A stretch of DNA of 48,788 nucleotides, from assembly GCA_937902275.1 (NCBI GenBank), contig CALFNW010000113.1, positions 1-48,788 of the forward strand, in the 5' to 3' direction. The first letter of the stretch is position 1, and every line of letters begins with the position of its first letter. Below are positions 41,985 through 48,788 of the stretch, one piece after another. The notes beneath the pieces were generated by a model. The model had not been told where the DNA came from and made no database searches. It worked only from the letters and a program-made list of their open reading frames with translations. The stretch is from UBA4717 sp002404395 (lineage in GTDB: Bacteria > Bacillota > Clostridia > Oscillospirales > CAG-272). The position numbers and the translations under genes were made by a program.

Positions 41985-42818
41985 TTAATATTCATCGGGC
42001 AGTTCTTCAAGCTCGTCAAGCCTGAACACAGGTCCGTCCTTACAGACATACTTTGCACCGACGTTACATCTTCCGCATTTGCCGATACCGCACTTCATTC
42101 TGAGTTCAAGCGTGGTATATATCTGCGTTTTGTCGAATCCGCCCTCTTCAAGCCCGGCAAGCGTAAACTTAATCATGATCGGCGGACCGCACAGAATTGC
42201 GATCTTGTCGATTGAAAAGCCAAGCTCTTTGACGTAATTCGGTACAAATCCCACGTGACCGCTCCACTCGGGCTGTTCGCGGTCGATCGTCAGATGAACG
42301 TTTACTCCTGCGTCATTTGCCCATTCGTCGATTATTTCCTTATAGTCCACGAGATCCTGCATACTGCGCGAACCGTACACTATATCAATCTTGCCGTAGC
42401 GGTCGCGATAGTGTCTGCAATAATTTATTACCGAGCGAAGCGGCGCAAGACCGATACCGCCGGCAATAAAAAGCATATCGTGACCGACAAATTCGGTATC
42501 GACCGGGAATGCTCTGCCGTACGGTCCGCGGATTGTGATCTGCTGACCGACCTCCATTGAGTGAAGCCAATCAGTGACACAGCCGCATTTTTTGATCGAA
42601 AATTCCATAAACTCGGTATTTGTCGGCGACGAGGTTATTGAAAACATCGCCTCGCCGACTCCGGGAACCGACAGCATCGCACACTGACCGGGCATATGGT
42701 CAAACGCTTTTTTTCCGTCAGGGGTAACGACACGGAAGGTCTTGACGTCCGGCGTGTCGATCCTGATATCGGTAACGACGCCGATCTTCGGCATCAACGG
42801 TTCTTTCAAATCAGCCAT
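41985..42818 (-). CDS. FAD/NAD(P)-binding oxidoreductase subunit (FlxA-like, ferredoxin-reductase fold)
   Basis: 277 residues. FAD-binding beta-barrel in the first 100 (GYxxS-like FSITSSPTN, IRGPYGRAFP), NAD-binding domain with MLFIAGGIGLAPLRSVINY and CGPPIMIKFTLAGL, and a C-terminal iron-sulfur tail CGIGKCGRCNVGAKYVCKDGPVF, as in dihydroorotate-dehydrogenase PyrK and AsrB. It accepts electrons from NAD(P)H. In Flx-Hdr complexes this is the entry point. The start overlaps the upstream gene by eight bases. Confidence 0.87.
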   Translation of the reverse strand: MADLKEPLMPKIGVVTDIRIDTPDVKTFRVVTPDGKKAFDHMPGQCAMLSVPGVGEAMFSITSSPTNTEFMEFSIKKCGCVTDWLHSMEVGQQITIRGPYGRAFPVDTEFVGHDMLFIAGGIGLAPLRSVINYCRHYRDRYGKIDIVYGSRSMQDLVDYKEIIDEWANDAGVNVHLTIDREQPEWSGHVGFVPNYVKELGFSIDKIAILCGPPIMIKFTLAGLEEGGFDKTQIYTTLELRMKCGIGKCGRCNVGAKYVCKDGPVFRLDELEELPDEY

Positions 42819-43836
42819 TCTTCCGACCTCCCAGCTTTTTCATTACCTTTACAATATTCATCTGTATCGGGCACTTCGCAACGCATCTTCCGCATCCGAC
42901 GCAGGAAAACAATCCGTCGTTGTTGGTCGGATAGTATACGAGCTTGTGCATAAAGCGCTGACGGAAGCGTTCAAGCTGTGTAAGTCTCGGCTGTCCCGCA
43001 GACATTTTTGTGAAGTCGGAATACATACATGAATCCCAACATCTGAAACGCTTCACACCGTGACCGGTATTATAATCCTTGATATCATAGCACTGACAGG
43101 TCGGACACACAAATGTACAGGTGCCGCAGCCGAGGCAGGACTGCGAAAGTTCGCTCCATTCGGGCGCGTCAAACAATTCGGCGGTTTTGCCCGCTCCGAA
43201 TCCCTCGGTGGTAAGCGAAGCAAACGGAAGCTTTTTAAGCCGCTCTCCGATAAGCGATTTTTGCTTTTCAACCGCTTCCGGGTCCGCTTCCTCGGTTATC
43301 GATTCGAGCCGTTTCATAAGCTTTTCGCCTTTTTCGGTCAGTGCCTTCATACAGAGCGCGCCATCTGTAATCACACAGCTCACATCCCCGTCGGGAGAAG
43401 CGGCATCAATTCCGAAAGTACCGCAGAAGCAGGTTTCGGCAGGCTTGTTACATGCAAGCGACATGATCACGCCGTGTTCGCGGCGGTTTTTATAGTATGT
43501 ATCGGCAGGCTCAGCCAGAAATACCCGATCGAGCACCTCAAAGCTTTTTACGTCGCAGGCACGGACTCCGTATACCACAAAATCCTCGCACTCGCTTCTT
43601 GTATCTATTACCTCAATGTTCTTTCCCTCGACCTTAAAATCCATAAGATTCTCGGTCTGCGGGAAGAAAAAGTCTTTTGCACTTCTTACGGTGTTGAGCG
43701 CATCGGAGGGCTTTTTCCCGTTTTCCCACTTTTCGAACCTTGCACCGGATTTGCTGTCAATCGGCACATACAGCGTATAGGCTTCGGATACGGCGGCAAA
43801 TAGCTGATCAAGTTTGTCAAGCGATATTTTACGCAT
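42811..43836 (-). CDS. 4Fe-4S dicluster protein, FlxB/AsrA-like
   Basis: 341 residues. A C-terminal ferredoxin-type domain with CLGCGTCTFVCPTCQC (about 250) and CVGCGRCVAKCPIQMN (about 315), and an N-terminal domain like anaerobic sulfite reductase A. It relays electrons from the FAD subunit. Shares the AsrA-type plan with its upstream neighbour, suggesting duplication or a paired role (FlxB and FlxC). Overlaps both neighbours by eight bases. Confidence 0.85.
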   Translation of the reverse strand: MRKISLDKLDQLFAAVSEAYTLYVPIDSKSGARFEKWENGKKPSDALNTVRSAKDFFFPQTENLMDFKVEGKNIEVIDTRSECEDFVVYGVRACDVKSFEVLDRVFLAEPADTYYKNRREHGVIMSLACNKPAETCFCGTFGIDAASPDGDVSCVITDGALCMKALTEKGEKLMKRLESITEEADPEAVEKQKSLIGERLKKLPFASLTTEGFGAGKTAELFDAPEWSELSQSCLGCGTCTFVCPTCQCYDIKDYNTGHGVKRFRCWDSCMYSDFTKMSAGQPRLTQLERFRQRFMHKLVYYPTNNDGLFSCVGCGRCVAKCPIQMNIVKVMKKLGGRKNG

Positions 43837-44821
43837 TGTTTCCGCTCCTTTCCACCGCTGCGGACGGCTCTATATCATCGTTTGTGAAATTGACGATCGG
43901 CGCACGGCTGCCGACCTCGGCGCCCGCCTGATACTCTCCGTAAAAATTATCAATATCCTTAATAAATTTACGGTTGAGCAAATGAAGCGGTATATGCTCG
44001 GGACATACACGCGAACATTCGCCGCAATCGGTACATCTTCCCGCCACGTGGAACGCGCGGATCAGGTGAAACATTTTGTCCTCAAACGAATTTGCCGCCG
44101 CTTTGTTCTCTACCCCGGAATTCGGGTTATCGAAAACACATTTTTCACAGGTGCAAGCAGGACATACGTCACGGCAAGCATTGCAGCGGATGCAACGTGA
44201 AAGTTCGTTTTGCCAAAATTCAAAACGCTCGTCGGGAGTCAGCCTTTCAAGCGCCTCGACTTCGTCAAAACGGTGCGAATCAAGCACTTCCCCGTCGTCT
44301 CCGAGCAATTCGTCATATGCGACGTGCTTTTTAGATTTGCAGTTAACGCACCTTTCGGCGAGCGCTTCGCCGAAATCAAGCTCCTGCTTGCCGTCGTACA
44401 GCGTATCGATTACGACCTTTGTGCCTTCACAGAATACCGAAACTATACCTTCGGCTTTCGCTTTGAGCTTTGACGTATCAAGCATACCGTTGCAGGGCAC
44501 GCCGAGCGCGTAGACCTTTTCGCGGTCAAAACGGTGTTCGCTCAAAAGCGCGTTGAAGCTGTATGTGTCGCAGGGCTTCAAAAAGACAAGTACCCGTCCT
44601 TCGCCCTTTGCGGTTTCCTTTATCAGATACTTGGAAAAATTGGCTCCGCAGAAATCATTCCACACAAGCTCGCTTTCAAGCGCCGCCTTATCGGTAAACA
44701 CGGCTGGGGTGATATCGTAATCAAATTCGCCGCGTTTCCATGCGAGCACACGATCGACCGTATGATTTTCAAGAAGCTCGCTCGCCTTGGCTACGAGCGC
44801 TTCACGGGTTATTTCTTGCAT
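43829..44821 (-). CDS. 4Fe-4S dicluster protein, FlxC/AsrA-like
   Basis: 330 residues. It has CIRCNACRDVCPACTCEKC (around 210) and CTDCGECSRVCPEHIPLH (around 270). The N-terminal half holds CGANF and FLKPCDTYSF segments typical of the AsrA/FrhB-like domain. It follows the MvhD-like gene with a 13-bp overlap. Role: electron relay in the Flx module. Number naming (B or C) by analogy only. Confidence 0.82.
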   Translation of the reverse strand: MQEITREALVAKASELLENHTVDRVLAWKRGEFDYDITPAVFTDKAALESELVWNDFCGANFSKYLIKETAKGEGRVLVFLKPCDTYSFNALLSEHRFDREKVYALGVPCNGMLDTSKLKAKAEGIVSVFCEGTKVVIDTLYDGKQELDFGEALAERCVNCKSKKHVAYDELLGDDGEVLDSHRFDEVEALERLTPDERFEFWQNELSRCIRCNACRDVCPACTCEKCVFDNPNSGVENKAAANSFEDKMFHLIRAFHVAGRCTDCGECSRVCPEHIPLHLLNRKFIKDIDNFYGEYQAGAEVGSRAPIVNFTNDDIEPSAAVERSGNNA

Positions 44822-45243
44822 CGCAGATCCTCCAATCTTTTATTCTCGCCGAGAGAGGCTATCTTTTCCGCGAATTCGTTCATCGTCTGCGCAAACTTTG
44901 CACCCTCAGCCGCGCTGACCCATTCCACGCGCGTGCGCTCTCTTTCGATGCCGAGGTAATCAAGCATTGAAAACAAGAGCGACATTCTGCGGCGCGTATA
45001 ATAATTGCCCGTTGTGTAATGGCAGTCGCCGGGGTGGCATCCGCAGATTATAACTCCGTCCGCTCCGCGTCCGAAAGCTCTCAATATAAACATCGGATTC
45101 ACTCTGCATGAACAGGGCACTCTGATGATCTTTACATCAGCCGGATAATTCAGTCGGTTGTTCCCCGCAAGGTCAGCGCCCGCATACGAGCACCAATTGC
45201 AGCAAAACGCCACTATGAGCGGTCTGTATTCATTTACTTGCAT
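44809..45243 (-). CDS. mvhD: MvhD/FlxD-like hydrogenase iron-sulfur subunit
   Basis: 144 residues with the MvhD cysteine pattern: FCCNWCSYAGAD, RVPCSCRVNP, GADGVIICGCHPGDCHY. It docks to HdrA and passes electrons into its flavin through a 2Fe-2S cluster. In the absence of a hydrogenase gene here, it fits the FlxD role linking the NAD(P)H-oxidising subunits to HdrA. Overlaps HdrA by ten bases. Confidence 0.9.
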   Translation of the reverse strand: MQVNEYRPLIVAFCCNWCSYAGADLAGNNRLNYPADVKIIRVPCSCRVNPMFILRAFGRGADGVIICGCHPGDCHYTTGNYYTRRRMSLLFSMLDYLGIERERTRVEWVSAAEGAKFAQTMNEFAEKIASLGENKRLEDLRCKK

Positions 45244-47228
45244 ATCGCGTCTACCTCCGCCATGATCTGTTTATTCGTGAAGCCGCGCAGATCCATAGCG
45301 CCTGACATACAGGCAACCGTACACGCTCCGCAGCCCTGGCACACTGCCTCGTTGACTACCGCGACGCGGCGCAGCTTTGTGGTTCTGTCCGGCATTCTGA
45401 ACTCTTTATCCTGATATGTGATCGCTCCGTACGGGCACACCTTTTCACAAGTCGAACAGCCGTTGCACATAAGCTCGTCGGAATGTGCCACACACGGGTT
45501 GCCCGTAAGCTTATCCTTGCAAAGCAATCCGATGACCTTTGACGCGGCGGCGCCTGCCTGTGATACCGTTTCAGGGATATCCTTGGGTCCTTGGCAGGTT
45601 CCCGACAAAAAGACTCCCGCGGTCGGGCTTTCCACCGGGCGCAGCTTCGGATGCGCTTCGGTAAAGAAGTCGTTGGTATCCATACTTGCGGTAAGCATCG
45701 TAGCCAGATGACGCGCGGACTTATCGGGTTCGATCGCTGCGGCGAGCACCACAAGATCGGCATCAATATGGAGCTGTTTTCCGTAGATCAGATCCGAACC
45801 CTGCACCTTAAGCTTGCCGCCTTCGGGCGAGACCTTTCCCACCATGCCTTTTATGTAGTGTACACCGTATTCTTCAACGGCACGGCGATAAAACTCGTCG
45901 AAATTCTTGCCGGGCGTTCTTACGTCTATATAAAATACGTAAACTTCGGTATCCGGATATTTGTCGCGAATAAGCATTGCGTGCTTAGCCGTATACATAC
46001 AACAGATCTTTGAGCAATATTCCTTGCCCTTTTCCGCACACGCCGAACAGCGCGAACCTACGCACTGCACAAACACAATGGTATGCGGATGCTCGCCGTC
46101 GGAGGGGCGAAGCAGGGTCCCGCCGGTAGGGCCTGCCGCATTCATAAGACGTTCAAGCTCAAGCGAAGTAATGACGTCTTTCGACTGCGAATAGGCGAAC
46201 TCGTCGAACTTTTCCATAGAGATCGGATTGAAGCCGGTCGCAGCTACGATCGCGCCGTATTTTTCTTCTATGTACTCATCTTTGGCATTATAATCAATTG
46301 CGCCTGCCGAGCAGACCTTGGAGCAGACACCGCATTTTCCGGTCTTGAGCATCGTGCAGTAATTCGGATCGATCGTAGCGACCTTTGGCACCGCCTGTGC
46401 AAACGGAATATATATCGCGTGCCGATTGTCCATTCCGAGGTTAAACTCGTTCGGCACCTTTTTCTGAGGACATTTTTCGGTGCAAAGCCCGCAACCCGTA
46501 CATACATCTTCCTTAACGTATCTGGCTTTGCGCTTTATCTTCACCGTAAAGTTTCCGACAAAGCCTTTGACATCCTCAACCTCAGAATAAGAGAATATAC
46601 GGATGTTTTCGTTTTGCGCCACATCGACCATCTTCGGGGTCAGTATGCAGGCGGCGCAGTCGAGCGTCGGGAAGGTTTTGTCAAGCTGTGCCATCTTTCC
46701 GCCGATAGTAGGCTTCATCTCTACTATGTCTACCGGGAATCCGGCATCGGCAATGTCGAGCGCGGTCTGTATGCCGGCAATACCGCCTCCGATGACCAGC
46801 GCGCGTTTGGTAACGGGGCTTTCGCCCGGAGTCAGCGGAGCGTTGAGATTAACTTTGGCAACAGCCGCCTTTGCAAGTATTACCGCCTTTTCCGTGCCGG
46901 TCGCCATTTCCTTATGCACCCATGAGCACTGTTCGCGTATATTTGCAACTTCTACCATATAAGGGTTCAGTCCGGCAGCCGCGGCAGTTTTTCTGAATGT
47001 AGCCTCGTGCATTCTCGGTGAGCACGAACAGATGACGATACCGGTAAGACTGTGTTCGCGGACCGCTTCGATTATCATATTCTGTCCCGCTTGGGAGCAC
47101 ATATATTGATAGTCAGTGGAGAAAACCACGCCGGGCTCGTGCTTTAATGCTTCCGCCACTGCTTTTACGTCTACCGTTCCCGCGATATTGGTACCGCAGT
47201 GGCAGACAAATACACCTATTCTCTGCAT
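45234..47228 (-). CDS. hdrA: Heterodisulfide-reductase subunit A (HdrA), flavin-based bifurcation candidate
   Basis: 664 residues. N-terminal iron-sulfur region (GVFVCHCGTNIAG, VICSCSPRMHE, EQCSWVHKE), FAD motif VIGGGIAGIQTALD (GGGIAG at 147-152), then ferredoxin motifs CTGCGLCTEKCPQK, CGVCSKVCSAGAI, CNGCSTCEKVCPYG and CQGCGACTVACMSG. This is the complete form with inserted and C-terminal clusters. In HdrA-MvhD complexes the FAD bifurcates electrons between a low-potential ferredoxin route and HdrBC. Start follows GGAGGAGAATTC. Confidence 0.93.
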   Translation of the reverse strand: MQRIGVFVCHCGTNIAGTVDVKAVAEALKHEPGVVFSTDYQYMCSQAGQNMIIEAVREHSLTGIVICSCSPRMHEATFRKTAAAAGLNPYMVEVANIREQCSWVHKEMATGTEKAVILAKAAVAKVNLNAPLTPGESPVTKRALVIGGGIAGIQTALDIADAGFPVDIVEMKPTIGGKMAQLDKTFPTLDCAACILTPKMVDVAQNENIRIFSYSEVEDVKGFVGNFTVKIKRKARYVKEDVCTGCGLCTEKCPQKKVPNEFNLGMDNRHAIYIPFAQAVPKVATIDPNYCTMLKTGKCGVCSKVCSAGAIDYNAKDEYIEEKYGAIVAATGFNPISMEKFDEFAYSQSKDVITSLELERLMNAAGPTGGTLLRPSDGEHPHTIVFVQCVGSRCSACAEKGKEYCSKICCMYTAKHAMLIRDKYPDTEVYVFYIDVRTPGKNFDEFYRRAVEEYGVHYIKGMVGKVSPEGGKLKVQGSDLIYGKQLHIDADLVVLAAAIEPDKSARHLATMLTASMDTNDFFTEAHPKLRPVESPTAGVFLSGTCQGPKDIPETVSQAGAAASKVIGLLCKDKLTGNPCVAHSDELMCNGCSTCEKVCPYGAITYQDKEFRMPDRTTKLRRVAVVNEAVCQGCGACTVACMSGAMDLRGFTNKQIMAEVDAICK

Positions 47229-47240
47229 GAATTCTCCTCC

Positions 47241-47633
47241 TTACTTTGAATACTTTCTCATCGCGCTCATGACCGCCTGACCCGGAAGCTCATCGTTTAC
47301 AAGCGCAGGAATATCGTTTGCGGTCATATGGTTCTTGCCTTTTTCGCGTATGACCGCAAGTCTGACCGCTTCCACGAGTTTTGCCGGCTCCACGCCGCGC
47401 GGACAGCGGTCAACGCAGGCAAAGCAGGAAAGACATTTATATATAGAGTCGGATTTCATCAACGATTCGATATCGCCGCATTCTACCATATACACGAATT
47501 GGTGAGGATGGTACTCCATCTCGTCGTATGACGGACAGGTTCCCGAGCATTTTCCGCAACGCATACATTTTTTCGGATCAACTCCGCTGATGCGCAGGAT
47601 CTGCTCTTTTTGCGCTTCATTTTTGTTCTGCAT
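47241..47633 (-). CDS. hdrC: Heterodisulfide-reductase-like subunit C (HdrC)
   Basis: 130 residues with two 4Fe-4S motifs, CMRCGKCSGTCPSYDE and CLSCFACVDRCPRGVEPA, joined by a helix pair. HdrC shuttles electrons between HdrA and HdrB. The start ATG at 47633 sits after GGAGGATATTG inside the end of hdrB (17-bp overlap). Confidence 0.9.
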   Translation of the reverse strand: MQNKNEAQKEQILRISGVDPKKCMRCGKCSGTCPSYDEMEYHPHQFVYMVECGDIESLMKSDSIYKCLSCFACVDRCPRGVEPAKLVEAVRLAVIREKGKNHMTANDIPALVNDELPGQAVMSAMRKYSK

Positions 47634-48435
47634 CAATATCCTCCTTTATTCCGAGCGCTTCGGCAAGCAGTTCGGTAAAGTATATTACCGGAAGCTTTGC
47701 TTCGCCGCTCATATGCTCAAGATTGTATTTGCACAGCGGGCAAGCGGTAACGATCTGCTCGGCTCCGTGCGCCGCCGCGTTCTGCAAAACCGCATTTGAC
47801 TTTTTGCTTGCCGAATCCGGAGATTCAAGCACAACATATCCGCCGCAACATTCGTTGCGTTTCGGGTATATTATCGGCTCAGCGCCGAGCGCACGGATAA
47901 AGTCCTCGATTATTCGCGGATTTTCCGGATCGTCAAATGCCATGACCTTGCCCGGACGCAACAGCAAACAGCCGTAATACGCCGCGATCTTCCGGCCGGT
48001 CAGCGGATTTTTCACTGCATTTTTGATCTTGTCGAAGCCTACTGCGTCACGCAGCAGTTCAAGATAATGATAAACGCGTGTTTCACCGTGATACGGTGTT
48101 ATCGGATCTTTGTCCTGCGCTAAGTATGCATTTGCTTTTGCCGAAAAATCCATGTCGGTCTGCATAGCGTAATTTGTCTGCTTTATCACATTATGGCACG
48201 CCGAACATACCGTAACAAGCGGCTCCGACTTGTCGCGCGCCGCCGCAAGCGCGCGCACGCTTGCAAGCTTTGTGGCGATCTCATCCTTGGCACTGACAAA
48301 AACACCGCCGCAGCATTGCCAATTTTCTATTTCACACAGCTCGATTCCGAGCGCCTCGGCGCTTTTCCTTGCGTATAAGTCAAGCTTTTTCGCTTTTGTA
48401 CGCAAGGTGCAACCGGGAAAATAACTTACTTTCAT
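47617..48435 (-). CDS. hdrB: Heterodisulfide-reductase-like subunit B (HdrB)
   Basis: 272 residues with two CCG domains: PGCTLRTKAKK, WQCCGGVF, CSACHNVIK in the first, and YYGCLLLRPG, NECCGGYVV, CPLCKYNLEHM in the second. Each binds a noncubane 4Fe-4S cluster that reduces disulfides in methanogens. The bacterial substrate is unknown. It follows fumarase by 36 bases and heads the Hdr-Flx-Frd series. Confidence 0.92.
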   Translation of the reverse strand: MKVSYFPGCTLRTKAKKLDLYARKSAEALGIELCEIENWQCCGGVFVSAKDEIATKLASVRALAAARDKSEPLVTVCSACHNVIKQTNYAMQTDMDFSAKANAYLAQDKDPITPYHGETRVYHYLELLRDAVGFDKIKNAVKNPLTGRKIAAYYGCLLLRPGKVMAFDDPENPRIIEDFIRALGAEPIIYPKRNECCGGYVVLESPDSASKKSNAVLQNAAAHGAEQIVTACPLCKYNLEHMSGEAKLPVIYFTELLAEALGIKEDIDAEQK

Positions 48436-48471
48436 TCGTCAGACCTTCCTTTTTTGTCCGATAGGCGCGCT

Positions 48472-48788
48472 TCAGACCATTTGTTCGGGGTGGAAAACCT
48501 CGTCAAACCTTTCGGCGCTCAAGAAGCCGAGCTTAACGCACGCCTCTTTAAGCGAAATATTCTCCTTAAACGCAAGCTTGGCAGTTTTAGCGGCGTTTTC
48601 ATAGCCGATATACGGGTTGAGTGCCGTGACAAGCATGAGAGAATTATGCAGGTTATGATACATTTTATCTCTGTTAGCGGTGATGCCTACCGCGCAGTTA
48701 TTATTGAAAGAAACGATCGCTTCGGCAAGCAAGCGCGCCGACTGCAGGAAATTGTACATCGTTACGGGCATGAACACGTTAAGTTCAA
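48472..48788 (-). CDS. fumC: Class II fumarate hydratase, C-terminal part (runs off the window)
   Basis: About 105 C-terminal residues are visible, beginning ELNVFMPVTMYNFLQSARLL. The stretch NCAVGITANRDKM and SLMLVTALNPYIGYENAAK match FumC better than aspartate ammonia-lyase, which has different residues at the NRD..ML segment. It hydrates fumarate to malate; in an organism using fumarate as an electron acceptor it would make fumarate from malate. It precedes hdrB by 36 bp on the same strand. Confidence 0.85.
   Translation of the reverse strand, partial: ELNVFMPVTMYNFLQSARLLAEAIVSFNNNCAVGITANRDKMYHNLHNSLMLVTALNPYIGYENAAKTAKLAFKENISLKEACVKLGFLSAERFDEVFHPEQMV

Noticed and set aside
43060..43803. 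Plus-strand frame opposite the FlxB-like gene
   Set aside because: Shadow of a cysteine-motif-bearing gene; codon use not natural.
46083..46925. 280-codon plus-strand frame opposite hdrA
   Set aside because: Antisense to the conserved HdrA cysteine motifs; no support of its own.

Overview
The window looks like chromosomal DNA of a strictly anaerobic, low-to-moderate GC Firmicute of class Clostridia, probably a gut species related to Oscillospirales or Christensenellales. The reasons are consensus TTGACA-17-TATAAT promoters, GGAGG-type ribosome sites, many oxygen-sensitive enzymes (two glycyl radical enzymes, a heterodisulfide-reductase-type complex), a split transketolase, a homoserine-kinase/ApgM-type phosphoglycerate mutase, and plant-glycan enzymes. 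No ribosomal RNA, complete tRNA, CRISPR array or insertion sequence was seen. The species cannot be named from the sequence.

Region 1 (1-3361) is AT-rich accessory DNA. It holds the start of an N4-cytosine-type DNA methyltransferase coupled to a small XRE regulator, a divergent gene for an unrecognised HD-domain protein, an exact 3' half of tRNA-Pro(UGG) (a probable attachment site) with its hairpin, a second tRNA/tmRNA-like 3' end with a terminator, and the decayed 3' end of a tyrosine integrase. This looks like the edge of one or two integrated elements.

Region 2 (3392-28507) is mainly housekeeping DNA: an SGNH hydrolase; a HAD phosphatase coupled to a full-length P-type-ATPase-like protein whose catalytic motifs are all altered; AzlCD; a chromate-transporter pair; a DMT exporter; an M20 peptidase; a histidine phosphatase; RsmI, a TrmN6-like methyltransferase and ManA; an Asn/Gln/Lys-rich microprotein; a second SGNH esterase; TopB with two unknown membrane proteins; LepB and ApgM; then on the plus strand RF2, an alpha/beta hydrolase and split transketolase.

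Region 3 (28585-39053) is for carbohydrate use. A GH127-like glycosidase, a RhaD-type aldolase and a TIM-barrel isomerase form an operon divergent from an RpiR regulator, with a palindrome between them. A second operon carries an IclR regulator, two unusual glycyl radical enzymes and a GH43 glycosidase, behind a perfect consensus promoter. Neither operon has a transporter, and no radical-SAM activase is present in the window.

Region 4 (39113-48788) is an energy-metabolism operon read on the minus strand: fumarase, HdrB, HdrC, HdrA, an MvhD/FlxD-like protein, two FlxB/C-like iron-sulfur proteins, an FlxA-like FAD/NAD reductase, an iron-sulfur subunit, a fumarate-reductase flavoprotein and a small membrane protein. 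Most genes overlap. My inference is a soluble Flx-Hdr complex that passes NAD(P)H electrons to fumarate, possibly by flavin-based bifurcation with ferredoxin.

A theme across the window is a short GC-rich hairpin, often after a T-tract, placed just before the ribosome site of at least twelve genes in regions 1 to 4.
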